DNA of 14,047 nt from Bacilli bacterium (GCA_900772435.1 CAAHEM010000111.1:1-14047), one strand, 5' to 3'; numbered from the stretch's first letter, positions 7,689 to 14,046 are shown. The notes: a model not told the origin generated them from the sequence alone. A program made the numbers and translations.

Positions 7689-9419
7689 ATGAAAAAAGAT
7701 AATTTTAAATTAAATGTTAAAAGAACGTGGAAGTATATTAAAGAAGCTAAATCCTCTTTAATTGGTTATGGTTCAGTCAGTGTTGTCGAGGCCATTATAA
7801 CAACAATTCTTCCATTATTATCTGCAAAAATTATTCTTAATATGACTAATGGAGTTATTAATCAGTTGATAATATCTTCTGTCGCAGTGTTATTTATCGA
7901 ACTTATACTTTACTTAATGGTATATTTTAAAGGTTTTTTTTACCAAAAAATATATCAGAAAACATTGATTGGTATTCAAAAAGATGTAACAAGGGAGATA
8001 TTAAATTTAGAAATTGAAGAAATAGATAAAAATTCTTCTGGTTTATTTATAGATAGAGTTAACAAAGATACTACTGATATAGCTAAATTATTTATGGAAT
8101 ATGCTTATTGGATTTCCTATATAATTACTAATGTTGGAGTTCTTGTAACAGTATATATACTTAATAGTTATTTATTTATATATGCAATTATTACCTCTTT
8201 AGTAGTATATTCTATCAATAAGAAAAGGCTTAATAAACAATACGATATAAGTAAGAAATTAAAAGCAATTCAAGAACAAAAAACTGGTTTAACTAGTGAA
8301 GTTGTAAGAGGTATTACAGATATTAAAGTATTGAATGCTACTGATACTATATTAAAACAAACTTCAGATAAAATTGAAGAATCTACCAAAGAAGAAATAA
8401 ATTTTATGAATATCAAAAGATTTTATATGTATTTAGAGAACAATGTAAGAAGTATTACTGACTTAGGTTTAATACTACTAGGTTGTTATCTTTATAGTAG
8501 CTCTCTTCTTGATATTCCAACATTTATAATCATATTTAATTATCAATCTAAAATTAAAAATTTATTAATGGGTATTGTTCAAATAATAGAATATAATAAA
8601 AAGTTTAATGTTGCTTCCGATAGAATTTATGAATTAATAGATGATAATAAATTTAAAAAAGAAAAATTTGGTACTACTAGTATTGAAAAATTAAATGGAA
8701 ATATTGAATTTAAAAATGTAAGTTTTGGATATGATAGAATTAAGGTTCTTAAAGATATGAGTTTTGAAGTTAAAGAGAAAGAAAAAGTTGCTTTTGTTGG
8801 TAAAAGTGGCGCTGGCAAAACAACTATATTTAATTTAATTACTAAGTTATATGATGTTGACAAAGGTGAAATACTTTTTGATGGTCATAATATTAATGAT
8901 CTTACTTGTTCTACTATTAGAGATAATATGTCTATAATAACTCAAAGTCCTTATATATTTAACTTCTCTATTAAAGATAATTTATTACTTGCAAAAGAAA
9001 ATGCCACTATGAAAGAAATAAGAGAGGCTTGTAAGATGGCTTGTATTGATGACTATATAATGAGCTTACCCGAAAAGTATAATACTGTTGTTGGTGAAAA
9101 TGGTGTTACATTATCAGGTGGTCAAAAACAAAGACTTGCTATTGCTAGAGCTTTACTTGTTAAAAGTGAAATAATTCTATTTGATGAAGCTACGAGTGCT
9201 CTTGATAATGAAACTCAAAGAAATATAAAAAAAGCAATTAATAATTTAAATGGTAAGTATACAGTATTAATAATTGCTCATAGACTTTCTACTGTAATAG
9301 ATTCTGATAAAATATTTGTTATTAATGATGGTAAGGTTATTGATAGTGGTAGTCATAAAGAGCTCTTAGAAAGATGTGAATTCTATAAAGAATTATATAA
9401 AAGTGATTTAGAAAAGTAA
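7689..9419 (+). CDS. ABC exporter half-transporter (fused permease and ATPase)
   Basis: A 576-residue type IV ABC exporter subunit with an N-terminal six-helix membrane domain (about 22-315) and a C-terminal ATPase. All nucleotide-site elements are intact: aromatic A-loop Tyr348 (FGYDR), Walker A GKSGAGKT (371-378), Q-loop Gln419 (ITQSPYIF), signature LSGGQ (475-479), Walker B IILFDE ending at Glu500, D-loop SALD and switch His531 (IIAHRLS). With a full set of catalytic residues it could work as a homodimer. No second half-transporter is adjacent, whereas heterodimeric pairs are usually side by side. Cargo (drug, lipid or peptide) cannot be read from sequence; there is no C39 peptidase domain. 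It is a single gene with its own promoter and a weak terminator. No regulator is next to it. Confidence 0.92.
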   Translation: MKKDNFKLNVKRTWKYIKEAKSSLIGYGSVSVVEAIITTILPLLSAKIILNMTNGVINQLIISSVAVLFIELILYLMVYFKGFFYQKIYQKTLIGIQKDVTREILNLEIEEIDKNSSGLFIDRVNKDTTDIAKLFMEYAYWISYIITNVGVLVTVYILNSYLFIYAIITSLVVYSINKKRLNKQYDISKKLKAIQEQKTGLTSEVVRGITDIKVLNATDTILKQTSDKIEESTKEEINFMNIKRFYMYLENNVRSITDLGLILLGCYLYSSSLLDIPTFIIIFNYQSKIKNLLMGIVQIIEYNKKFNVASDRIYELIDDNKFKKEKFGTTSIEKLNGNIEFKNVSFGYDRIKVLKDMSFEVKEKEKVAFVGKSGAGKTTIFNLITKLYDVDKGEILFDGHNINDLTCSTIRDNMSIITQSPYIFNFSIKDNLLLAKENATMKEIREACKMACIDDYIMSLPEKYNTVVGENGVTLSGGQKQRLAIARALLVKSEIILFDEATSALDNETQRNIKKAINNLNGKYTVLIIAHRLSTVIDSDKIFVINDGKVIDSGSHKELLERCEFYKELYKSDLEK

Positions 9420-9421
9420 TT

Positions 9422-9442
9422 GGAAGTATTAAGCTTCCTTTT
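9422..9442 (+). terminator. weak intrinsic terminator after the ABC exporter
   Basis: A GGAAG (9422-9426) / CTTCC (9434-9438) stem with a seven-base loop, followed by TTTTG. The stem is only 5 bp and the T-run short, so read-through into the next genes is possible. Confidence 0.5.
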
Positions 9443-9515
9443 GTTATTAAATAATTTTCCATCTATCACGAAATATGTAAAGTTTTATTAAATATTTAAA
9501 TTTAACTATGATGAA

Positions 9516-9524
9516 TGCTATAAT
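9516..9524 (+). promoter_or_regulatory. extended -10 promoter of the ADP-ribosyltransferase-like gene
   Basis: TGCTATAAT, identical to the -10 of the gene at 11895. The -35 region (TTTAAA at 9495-9500, 18-base spacer) is weak. The start near 9531 gives a leader of about 26 bases. The ribosome site AAGGAG is at 9543-9548, eight bases before the ATG. Confidence 0.65.
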
Positions 9525-9556
9525 ATAATTGTATAAAGATATAAGGAGTATTTGTT

Positions 9557-11035
9557 ATGGATGAGAAGATGGCTTTATCTACTAATATTAATAATGCTTT
9601 AAAGTCCAATTTCATAATTGAGATGTTGAAAAGAAATTGGGAACAAAGTAAAAGTATTGGTGTTCTAGGGAATCTGCTAGGAGAAGTATATACTCATATG
9701 ATTATTCATAAAGATGGTTTTGGTTTTGAATACTATATGAATCAAATGGAATCATTATATGCTAAACTTGGTACTAAGCAAATTGCTCCTGAACAGTTTG
9801 ATGTTGAAAAAGCAAAAGTTATTTCCTTTGTAATTGCTAATAAACTTGGTATTGATATATCAAAAGGTCTTTCTACTGAAGACGAAAAAACAATTAAGGA
9901 TTTTTATTTAAGAGAATATATTCAAGAAGGTTTTGTAACACATTCATTTCCTGATGCATATAGTGAATCAATTATGACAAATGGTCTAATTGCAAATCCT
10001 AGTAATAGAGCTAGCGCGACTTATGATAAGCAGTGGGTTCAAGATACCTTTATGAGTAAAGGTGTAGCAGCACCAATTGGAGGATATCCTTATTATGGTG
10101 GCACTGGTATATATTATGAACATGATTATTCTAAAATTTTTCAACATGCTATATATTCACCTGAATGGTTTAATTGGTTTACTTCTTCTGATCATCTGAT
10201 TGGTTTTCAGAGTATTGAGAATTCTCCATATATATTAAGAAATCAGGAAGCTTGCAGAAGAAATATTTTGGATTTGTGTACAAACGCAGGGCTATCAGAA
10301 GATGAAACAAAAAGAGTTATTGATTTTTATCAACAAAATTATGATAAATATTCTTCTCCAAAGCTTAACGTAGGATTAATATCTAAACAATTAGTTGGTA
10401 AAAACGATGTATCAAGAGCTGTTCCTAGTGATTTAGGGCTTCTTGATACCATAATTTATACTATGAAAGATAAAGCTTTTGAATATATAGAACATCAAGG
10501 AAATGTTTATTATGATACTATTAGTCCTTCTGATATTATATTTACAAATATACCAGAAGCTAATATGTATATTAAGGTCCAAGAATATAATCGTGAATCT
10601 AAAGATCATTTAACTAATCCTAGAAACAATTATGCAATAGTTAGAAGAGCAATTAAAAATGAATCTAGAATGACTCCAAAGATGGTAGAAAATGTTATGA
10701 AATTAAAAAGTATGTTAGAAGAAAAAATTAGTGGACTCGATAATAAGCCTTCACAATTAACTGATAGTGTTGAATTACAAACATTTAGAGTTAAAAAAGA
10801 ACAAAGGGATTCTGCTTCTAAAAATATAAATCAAATGTCTACTACTAGAAAAGAAATTTATGAATTACAATGTAAGATAACAGAAGAACATAACTTATCA
10901 AGAACCATTGAAGATAAAAATGCAAAGTCACTTGTCAGATCTTCTGGTGGGTTTGCCGGACAACTAGTGCTAACTATTATATCTATGTTTGTAGCTTGTG
11001 CTTTATTTTTGATCGTATATTATTTATATAGATAG
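9557..11035 (+). CDS. tail-anchored protein with a putative PARP/DarT-like ADP-ribosyltransferase domain
   Basis: 492 residues that I do not recognise as a named family. The middle reads like the H-Y-x class of ADP-ribosyltransferases. VTHSFP holds His129 at the place of the NAD-binding His in strand 1. SIMTNGLIANP (138-148) resembles PARP1 ILSQGLRIAP. GGTGIYYEHDYSK (181-193) resembles FGKGIYFADMVSK, placing Tyr186 at the second key residue. GNVYYDTISPSDIIF (315-329) looks like the third strand, with no Glu where PARP1 has Glu988. A helical, probably coiled-coil stretch (~370-457) leads to one membrane helix (~467-489) and a short YR end, so the enzyme domain should sit in the cytoplasm. The next gene is eight bases downstream. 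The fold is inferred from a few motifs by eye. Mono-ADP-ribosylation in defence, in a toxin role or in regulation is speculation. Confidence 0.6.
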   Translation: MDEKMALSTNINNALKSNFIIEMLKRNWEQSKSIGVLGNLLGEVYTHMIIHKDGFGFEYYMNQMESLYAKLGTKQIAPEQFDVEKAKVISFVIANKLGIDISKGLSTEDEKTIKDFYLREYIQEGFVTHSFPDAYSESIMTNGLIANPSNRASATYDKQWVQDTFMSKGVAAPIGGYPYYGGTGIYYEHDYSKIFQHAIYSPEWFNWFTSSDHLIGFQSIENSPYILRNQEACRRNILDLCTNAGLSEDETKRVIDFYQQNYDKYSSPKLNVGLISKQLVGKNDVSRAVPSDLGLLDTIIYTMKDKAFEYIEHQGNVYYDTISPSDIIFTNIPEANMYIKVQEYNRESKDHLTNPRNNYAIVRRAIKNESRMTPKMVENVMKLKSMLEEKISGLDNKPSQLTDSVELQTFRVKKEQRDSASKNINQMSTTRKEIYELQCKITEEHNLSRTIEDKNAKSLVRSSGGFAGQLVLTIISMFVACALFLIVYYLYR

Positions 11036-11043
11036 AGGTAGTT

Positions 11044-11658
11044 ATGGAAGATAAAAATTATAACGAAATTATATTAAACTGTTATAAAAAAGTTCAAGAA
11101 TTTGATCAAATAATAAATAATAAATTGCTTAACTTTGTAACAAATTGTATTGTGTTTGAAAAAACATCTAATCATAAATATGAGATACAAAAAAATATTA
11201 AATTAAACAAGATATATTTGCAAGGCTATGTACTTGACTCTCCTGTTTGTAAGTACTTGAAGGAAAAATATAAACATAACTATTCTATTAATGAATTACA
11301 TGAGTTTATTAATTTGTATGAAAAAGAAAGTGGCTCTGATTTCGTATCTTATCATGATGCGTTGAATTTGTTTGAAGATGCAAATAAATTAGAAGAATTA
11401 GTAGATAACAAGATTGAATATGAAATTAATGTTGTTAAAGGTTTTACTAATAAAATTCTAAGTATAGATAGTATAGAAAAAAGTAAATATCAGGTTCTTT
11501 TTGATGATATTGAGAATACAATTATTAATTACTATTTTAAAAGTAGTTTAATTAATGGTGATTGTTTAAAGTTAATTATTATGATTGTTAATGACATATT
11601 TAATTATTTTTCATCGGGGAATATTGAAATTCCAAAAGAATATATAAATCACGAGTAA
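11044..11658 (+). CDS. unknown helical protein, partner gene of the ADP-ribosyltransferase-like protein
   Basis: 204 residues with no motif I recognise. The sequence is rich in Lys, Asn, Ile and Glu and appears mostly alpha-helical. It has no signal peptide, and the only strongly hydrophobic stretch is KLIIMIVNDIF (176-186), too short and polar for a clear membrane helix. Four cysteines (13, 35, 69, 174) are not spaced as a metal site. The ATG is eight bases after the stop of the ADP-ribosyltransferase-like gene. Its AGAGG ribosome site overlaps that stop, so the two are co-transcribed and probably made together. The TAA lies within a strong terminator, closing the operon. From position it could be an immunity, antitoxin or adaptor protein. 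It does not look like a DarG macrodomain or an ADP-ribosyl hydrolase. Confidence 0.8.
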   Translation: MEDKNYNEIILNCYKKVQEFDQIINNKLLNFVTNCIVFEKTSNHKYEIQKNIKLNKIYLQGYVLDSPVCKYLKEKYKHNYSINELHEFINLYEKESGSDFVSYHDALNLFEDANKLEELVDNKIEYEINVVKGFTNKILSIDSIEKSKYQVLFDDIENTIINYYFKSSLINGDCLKLIIMIVNDIFNYFSSGNIEIPKEYINHE

Positions 11659-11676
11659 GTTTTACTCGTTTTTTTT
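11651..11676 (+). terminator. intrinsic terminator of the two-gene unknown operon
   Basis: An 8-bp stem, ACGAGTAA (11651-11658) with TTACTCGT (11662-11669), a tight three-base loop and eight T. The stop codon (11656-11658) is the last part of the 5' arm. Confidence 0.88.
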
Positions 11677-11682
11677 GACATT

Positions 11683-11709
11683 AAAAAAGCTAACAAATTT
11701 ATGTCAGCT
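11683..11709 (-). terminator. minus-strand intrinsic terminator in the 11659-11894 gap
   Basis: Read on the minus strand: AGCTGACA (11709-11702), six-base loop, TGTTAGCT (11695-11688), then a T-run (11688-11683). The stem is 8 bp with one G-U pair. No gene precedes it on the minus strand, so it would end a short transcript or antisense transcription from the right. Confidence 0.65.
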
Positions 11710-11795
11710 CTAATATTTATTTTGGAGCGATTGGTTAAGTTATTTACTACTTTTCCATCACAATTGAGAATTAATACATTTTGTGTCAATTTCTA
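11683..11795 (-). ncRNA. possible small minus-strand RNA of about 110 bases
   Basis: A minus-strand promoter candidate (TTTACA at 11830-11825, 18-base spacer, extended -10 TGTTATTCT at 11809-11801) predicts a start near 11794. The terminator above would end it near 11683. The space has no ribosome site or convincing reading frame on that strand. The promoter overlaps the first copy of the 40-bp tandem repeat. This is a prediction from two signals only. Confidence 0.3.
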
Positions 11796-11810
11796 TATAT
11801 AGAATAACAT

Positions 11811-11882
11811 AAAATTGCAAAATGTGTAAATATAATAATTAAAATTTTGAAAAATTGCAAAAAAGTATGCTATAATAATTAA
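11811..11882 (+). repeat. two-copy 40-bp tandem repeat covering the promoter of the gene at 11895
   Basis: Copy 1 begins at 11811 and copy 2 at 11851, exactly 40 bases apart. Each has AAAATTGCAAAA, eight non-matching bases, then TATAATAATTAA (11831 and 11871), so 24 positions match in two blocks. Only copy 2 has the upstream TGC that makes a full extended -10. The shared TTGCAA block could be a protein-binding site. Confidence 0.8.
11847..11876 (+). promoter_or_regulatory. promoter of the unknown gene at 11895
   Basis: TTGAAA (11847-11852), an 18-base spacer and TATAAT (11871-11876) with TGC before it (extended -10). The start is predicted near 11883, at the AGAGGG ribosome site (11882-11887), so the leader is about 12 bases. 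Confidence 0.72.
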
Positions 11883-11894
11883 GAGGGTATGATT

Positions 11895-12842
11895 ATGTAT
11901 AATGTAAAAGAATTAAGAGAAAAACTTGTGGAAAAAGTTGCTGGATTGGGAATTGAACCAAAATTTAAAGAAAATCCTGCATATGCTTCAGCAATATCAG
12001 AAATTGATAGTTTAATTGGACAAATGAATATGTTTGAATCAGCCGAATCAGTAACAGTTCAAGAAGAACAAGGTAGTATTTCGTTTAATTGGATTTCACC
12101 AGTTGGAGTAAAATATTCTATGAGCATTTCATGTTCTAGTCCTGAAACTTTTAGCTGTGTTAGAACTGAAGAGAAAAAGCCATTTATTGGAACAAATGGA
12201 CAAACTATTAGAGAAAAAAATGTTATAGAACAAGTTGCTACTATCGATAAATCAGGTTTTATAACCTTAATTACCAATGGTTCAATGGTAGATAATATTG
12301 ATTGCAGTGTTGGTAAATGTAATAATACCACTTGGGCTGAAAAAAAATACTATACAGCTAATGGTGTGATGAGGGACAGAGAATATAAAGGGTTTTCAAG
12401 AGGAGAATTAACTGAAGACTTTGATAGAACAAGAGTTGGTTCTATGCTTTATATTCCAAGACAAGCGTTTGGTTTTGGATTTTGGCATGATAAATATGAA
12501 ACAAGAACATTATTAACTAGAGATAAATTGGATACTGCTAGAATAGTTTCAGAAGATAAATCAAAAGGAATAAGATATAGTGCTATTACTCCTTTAAATC
12601 AAGAACATGGATTAAGAGATATGGTACTTCCTGGCGGATATGATCCATATCCACAAGATGTTGTTATTTCTCCATTATCACATGAAGAAATAGAAACTAT
12701 GATACAAAGAGAAAATAATCCAAAAGTCGCAGAAGGATTAAGAGTATATGCAGTCGGCAGAGAAAACTATTATTATAGTACTTCTGAGGACAAAAACTTT
12801 GTTAGCGAAGGTATTTCACAATCGCAAGGTATTTCTAAATAA
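11895..12842 (+). CDS. unknown soluble protein of 315 residues
   Basis: I recognise no family. Counting from the ATG at 11895, an N-terminal helical part (MYNVKELREK to about residue 48) precedes a long, probably beta-rich region with many aromatic, Gly and Thr residues. There is no signal peptide and no membrane helix. Four cysteines (80, 88, 137, 142) fall in two pairs, C-x7-C and C-x4-C, and could bind a metal, though the spacing is not standard. FGFGFWHDKYETRTLL (192-207) and LPGGYDPYPQDVVISPLS (245-262) are distinctive enough for a search. I prefer 11895 to the in-frame ATG at 11889, because AGAGGG ends one base before 11889 but seven bases before 11895. Composition looks slightly less AT-rich than in its neighbours. 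It is a single gene with a duplicated promoter region and its own hairpin terminator. Confidence 0.8.
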   Translation: MYNVKELREKLVEKVAGLGIEPKFKENPAYASAISEIDSLIGQMNMFESAESVTVQEEQGSISFNWISPVGVKYSMSISCSSPETFSCVRTEEKKPFIGTNGQTIREKNVIEQVATIDKSGFITLITNGSMVDNIDCSVGKCNNTTWAEKKYYTANGVMRDREYKGFSRGELTEDFDRTRVGSMLYIPRQAFGFGFWHDKYETRTLLTRDKLDTARIVSEDKSKGIRYSAITPLNQEHGLRDMVLPGGYDPYPQDVVISPLSHEEIETMIQRENNPKVAEGLRVYAVGRENYYYSTSEDKNFVSEGISQSQGISK

Positions 12843-12856
12843 TAACATAAGATTTT

Positions 12857-12895
12857 AAAAGACGATAGTTTACAATGATAAGCAATTGTCTTTTT
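12857..12895 (+). terminator. long hairpin terminator between convergent genes
   Basis: Stem AAAAGAC / GTCTTTT (12857-12863, 12888-12894), extended inward by nine positions (12864-12872 with 12879-12887) with one A-A mismatch and two G-U pairs, and a six-base loop. The G-U pairs form only in plus-strand RNA, so it serves the gene ending at 12842. The recombinase remnant's stop (12872-12870) lies within it. Confidence 0.75.
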
Positions 12896-13352
12896 CTTTG
12901 TCTTCTTTATCGGTATAAAAATCTTCAGCAGATTCTTCCATTTCTTGATTCATATGTTTAGTTGCTTTTTCAATTTCTTTTTTGTTAAACAGATTAAATC
13001 CTTTAAATCTTCTTTCTTCTTTTCTTTTATAATTTCTAGAGTTCTTTTTCTTTTGAACTTGGCATTCTTCCAATAATTCTTTTGATACTATTGGCTCAAC
13101 AACATTTTCATAATAAGTTGGAACTCTATTTCTTTTACCATGAACGAAGTCGCCTTTATATATTTCATTTTCAAGAATCTTTAAAATAGTTCCATCACAC
13201 CAGTTTGTTTTACCAAATACTTTTTCTTTGTTATAAAGATTACTAATTGTTTGATAAGAATTACCTTGATGATATAAATTAAATATTCTAATAACTTGAT
13301 CTTTAGTTGATACACGAATATAAATACCTGCAACTTTCTTTTCATTATTCAT
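12870..13352 (-). pseudogene. large serine recombinase remnant, internally deleted in frame
   Basis: 160 residues remain of a protein family usually about 500 or more long. Residues 1-19 are the start of a resolvase catalytic domain, with GIYIRVSTKDQ and the nucleophile Ser15. They run straight into VIRIFNLYHQGNSYQ, which belongs to the Recombinase DNA-binding domain normally some 150 residues further on. That domain continues through GKTNWCDGTILKIL, YKGDFVHGKR and YYENVVEPIVS to about residue 110. The expected zinc-ribbon cysteines and coiled coil are missing; a charged tail (about 111-160) replaces them. The frame is open and AAGGAG still stands eight bases before the ATG, so a short DNA-binding product could be made, but strand exchange should be impossible. 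It marks a former mobile element. The family is that of Tn4451/ICE-type recombinases; the original element cannot be named. Confidence 0.82.
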
Positions 13353-13395
13353 TAACCAATCACTCCTTTTACTAAAAAAGAGAAGACAATAGTAT

Positions 13396-13473
13396 CTAGT
13401 AAAGTCTAAATGCTACTGACTCCTCATTAAATTCAATATTATAAATTTTCGATATCTTGTGTTTATATATCAT
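13396..13473 (-). CDS. possible 25-residue ORF upstream of the recombinase remnant
   Basis: ATG at 13473 to TAG at 13398-13396, preceded by a strong GGAGG ribosome site and a good promoter (13545-13516). The product ends EESVAFRLY. An in-frame ATG at 13509 would give 37 residues but has no ribosome site. It is not recognised. It may be a leader peptide for the recombinase, 43 bases downstream, or the stub of a second lost reading frame of the same element. Confidence 0.4.
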   Translation of the reverse strand: MIYKHKISKIYNIEFNEESVAFRLY

Positions 13474-13515
13474 AGATGTACCTCCATTTCTAGAGTATAC
13501 CTCTTTCATTGGTTA

Positions 13516-13545
13516 TTTATAATATCGCCTTTTAAGATTTGTCAA
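13516..13545 (-). promoter_or_regulatory. promoter of the recombinase remnant region
   Basis: On the minus strand a perfect -35 TTGACA (13545-13540), 18-base spacer and TATAAA (13521-13516). It is the best -35 in the window. The near-palindrome AGAGGTATACTCT, just downstream, could be an operator, though this is weak. Confidence 0.6.
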
Positions 13546-13619
13546 TTTCCTATAAAGGGAATAAGTAGTATTAGTTGAAGTTGATATTTAAATAACTATT
13601 TTAATTTCTTTATATAATC

Positions 13620-13871
13620 TTATAAATCTTTAATTTCAATAGAGTTTGATAGATTACCGATATAGAGTGTTTTAGAATAATTAAACGCTAGGAAAGTAAT
13701 TCCTTTAATAATAACTCTATGTGGCTCAATATAAGATAAATTAGAGTGTTCTATATTTCTTATATTACCATTTATTATTTTCGGTTTAGTATTACAAAAA
13801 TCACATATAAACTCAATTTTATTTTTTAATTCAGTTTCAAACTCTATTGGTTTACTTACAATATTAATCAT
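13620..13871 (-). CDS. unknown 83-residue protein with one CxxC
   Basis: From the ATG at 13871 the product has 83 residues. Cys23-x2-Cys26 (FICDFCNTKP) could be half of a zinc site, but no second CxxC or His pair follows. The C-terminal half (RVIIKGITFLAFNYSKTLYIG) looks beta-rich. It has no signal peptide and no membrane helix. I start at 13871, because AAAGGA (13884-13879) is seven bases upstream; a longer frame from GTG at 13892 has no ribosome site. It lies 22 bases after the terminator of the upstream tRNA-Cys unit, so its own promoter must overlap that terminator or depend on read-through. A 14-bp inverted repeat flanks it. It is probably an accessory gene; no function can be suggested. 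Confidence 0.6.
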   Translation of the reverse strand: MINIVSKPIEFETELKNKIEFICDFCNTKPKIINGNIRNIEHSNLSYIEPHRVIIKGITFLAFNYSKTLYIGNLSNSIEIKDL

Positions 13872-13892
13872 AATAAAATCCTTTCTTAACAC

Positions 13893-13924
13893 AAAAAAAT
13901 ATCAACTTCATTTAGAAATTGATA
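13893..13924 (-). terminator. intrinsic terminator of the tRNA-Cys transcript
   Basis: On the minus strand TATCAATTTC (13924-13915), five-base loop, GAAGTTGATA (13909-13900), then seven T (13899-13893). The 10-bp stem has one G-U pair, which would be a mismatch on the other strand, so the hairpin is made for minus-strand RNA. Confidence 0.85.
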
Positions 13925-13938
13925 CTTTTCTATATTAA

Positions 13939-13961
13939 GTTCAAACTATAAAAGTTCGAAC
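13939..13961 (-). other. second hairpin between tRNA-Cys and its terminator
   Basis: On the minus strand GTTCGAACT (13961-13953) and AGTTTGAAC (13947-13939) form a 9-bp stem with one G-U pair and a five-base loop, 11 bases downstream of the tRNA end. It has no T-run. It may help 3' processing, or block nucleases in the tRNA precursor. Confidence 0.55.
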
Positions 13962-13972
13962 AGATTTCCCAA

Positions 13973-14046
13973 TGGAGGAGCCAGTCGGATTTGAACCGAC
14001 GATGGAGGTGTTGCAGACCTGTGCCTTACCACTTGGCTATGGCTCC
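13973..14046 (-). tRNA. tRNA-Cys (anticodon GCA)
   Basis: Complete, 74 bases, with CCA encoded (13975-13973) and discriminator U (13976), as expected for cysteine. The acceptor stem GGAGCCA (14046-14040) pairs perfectly with TGGCTCC (13983-13977). The anticodon loop is CTGCAAC, with GCA at 14014-14012. The anticodon stem has four pairs plus a C-C mismatch at 27-43. The T arm GTCGG-TTCAAAT-CCGAC is perfect. The promoter, or any tRNA genes before it, lies beyond the window edge. Confidence 0.95.

Noticed and set aside
9557..11035. Third catalytic Glu of the ART triad at Glu312 or Glu334
   Set aside because: Neither fits the expected place at the start of the GNVYYD strand; the position seems to be Gly315 or Gln314, so I do not claim a complete H-Y-E triad.
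11651..11790. Minus-strand open frame of about 46 codons across the same gap (TTG start only)
   Set aside because: It has no ATG or ribosome site and runs through two terminators; its amino acid mix is what AT-rich DNA gives by chance. A decayed gene is possible but not supported.
11701..11802. Plus-strand 33-residue frame beginning MSALIFILER
   Set aside because: It has no ribosome site, starts inside the loop of the minus-strand terminator hairpin, and lacks a promoter.
9557..14046. Integrated element using tRNA-Cys as attachment site
   Set aside because: A recombinase remnant is near the tRNA, but serine recombinases seldom use tRNA genes, and I see no second copy of the tRNA 3' end in the window.
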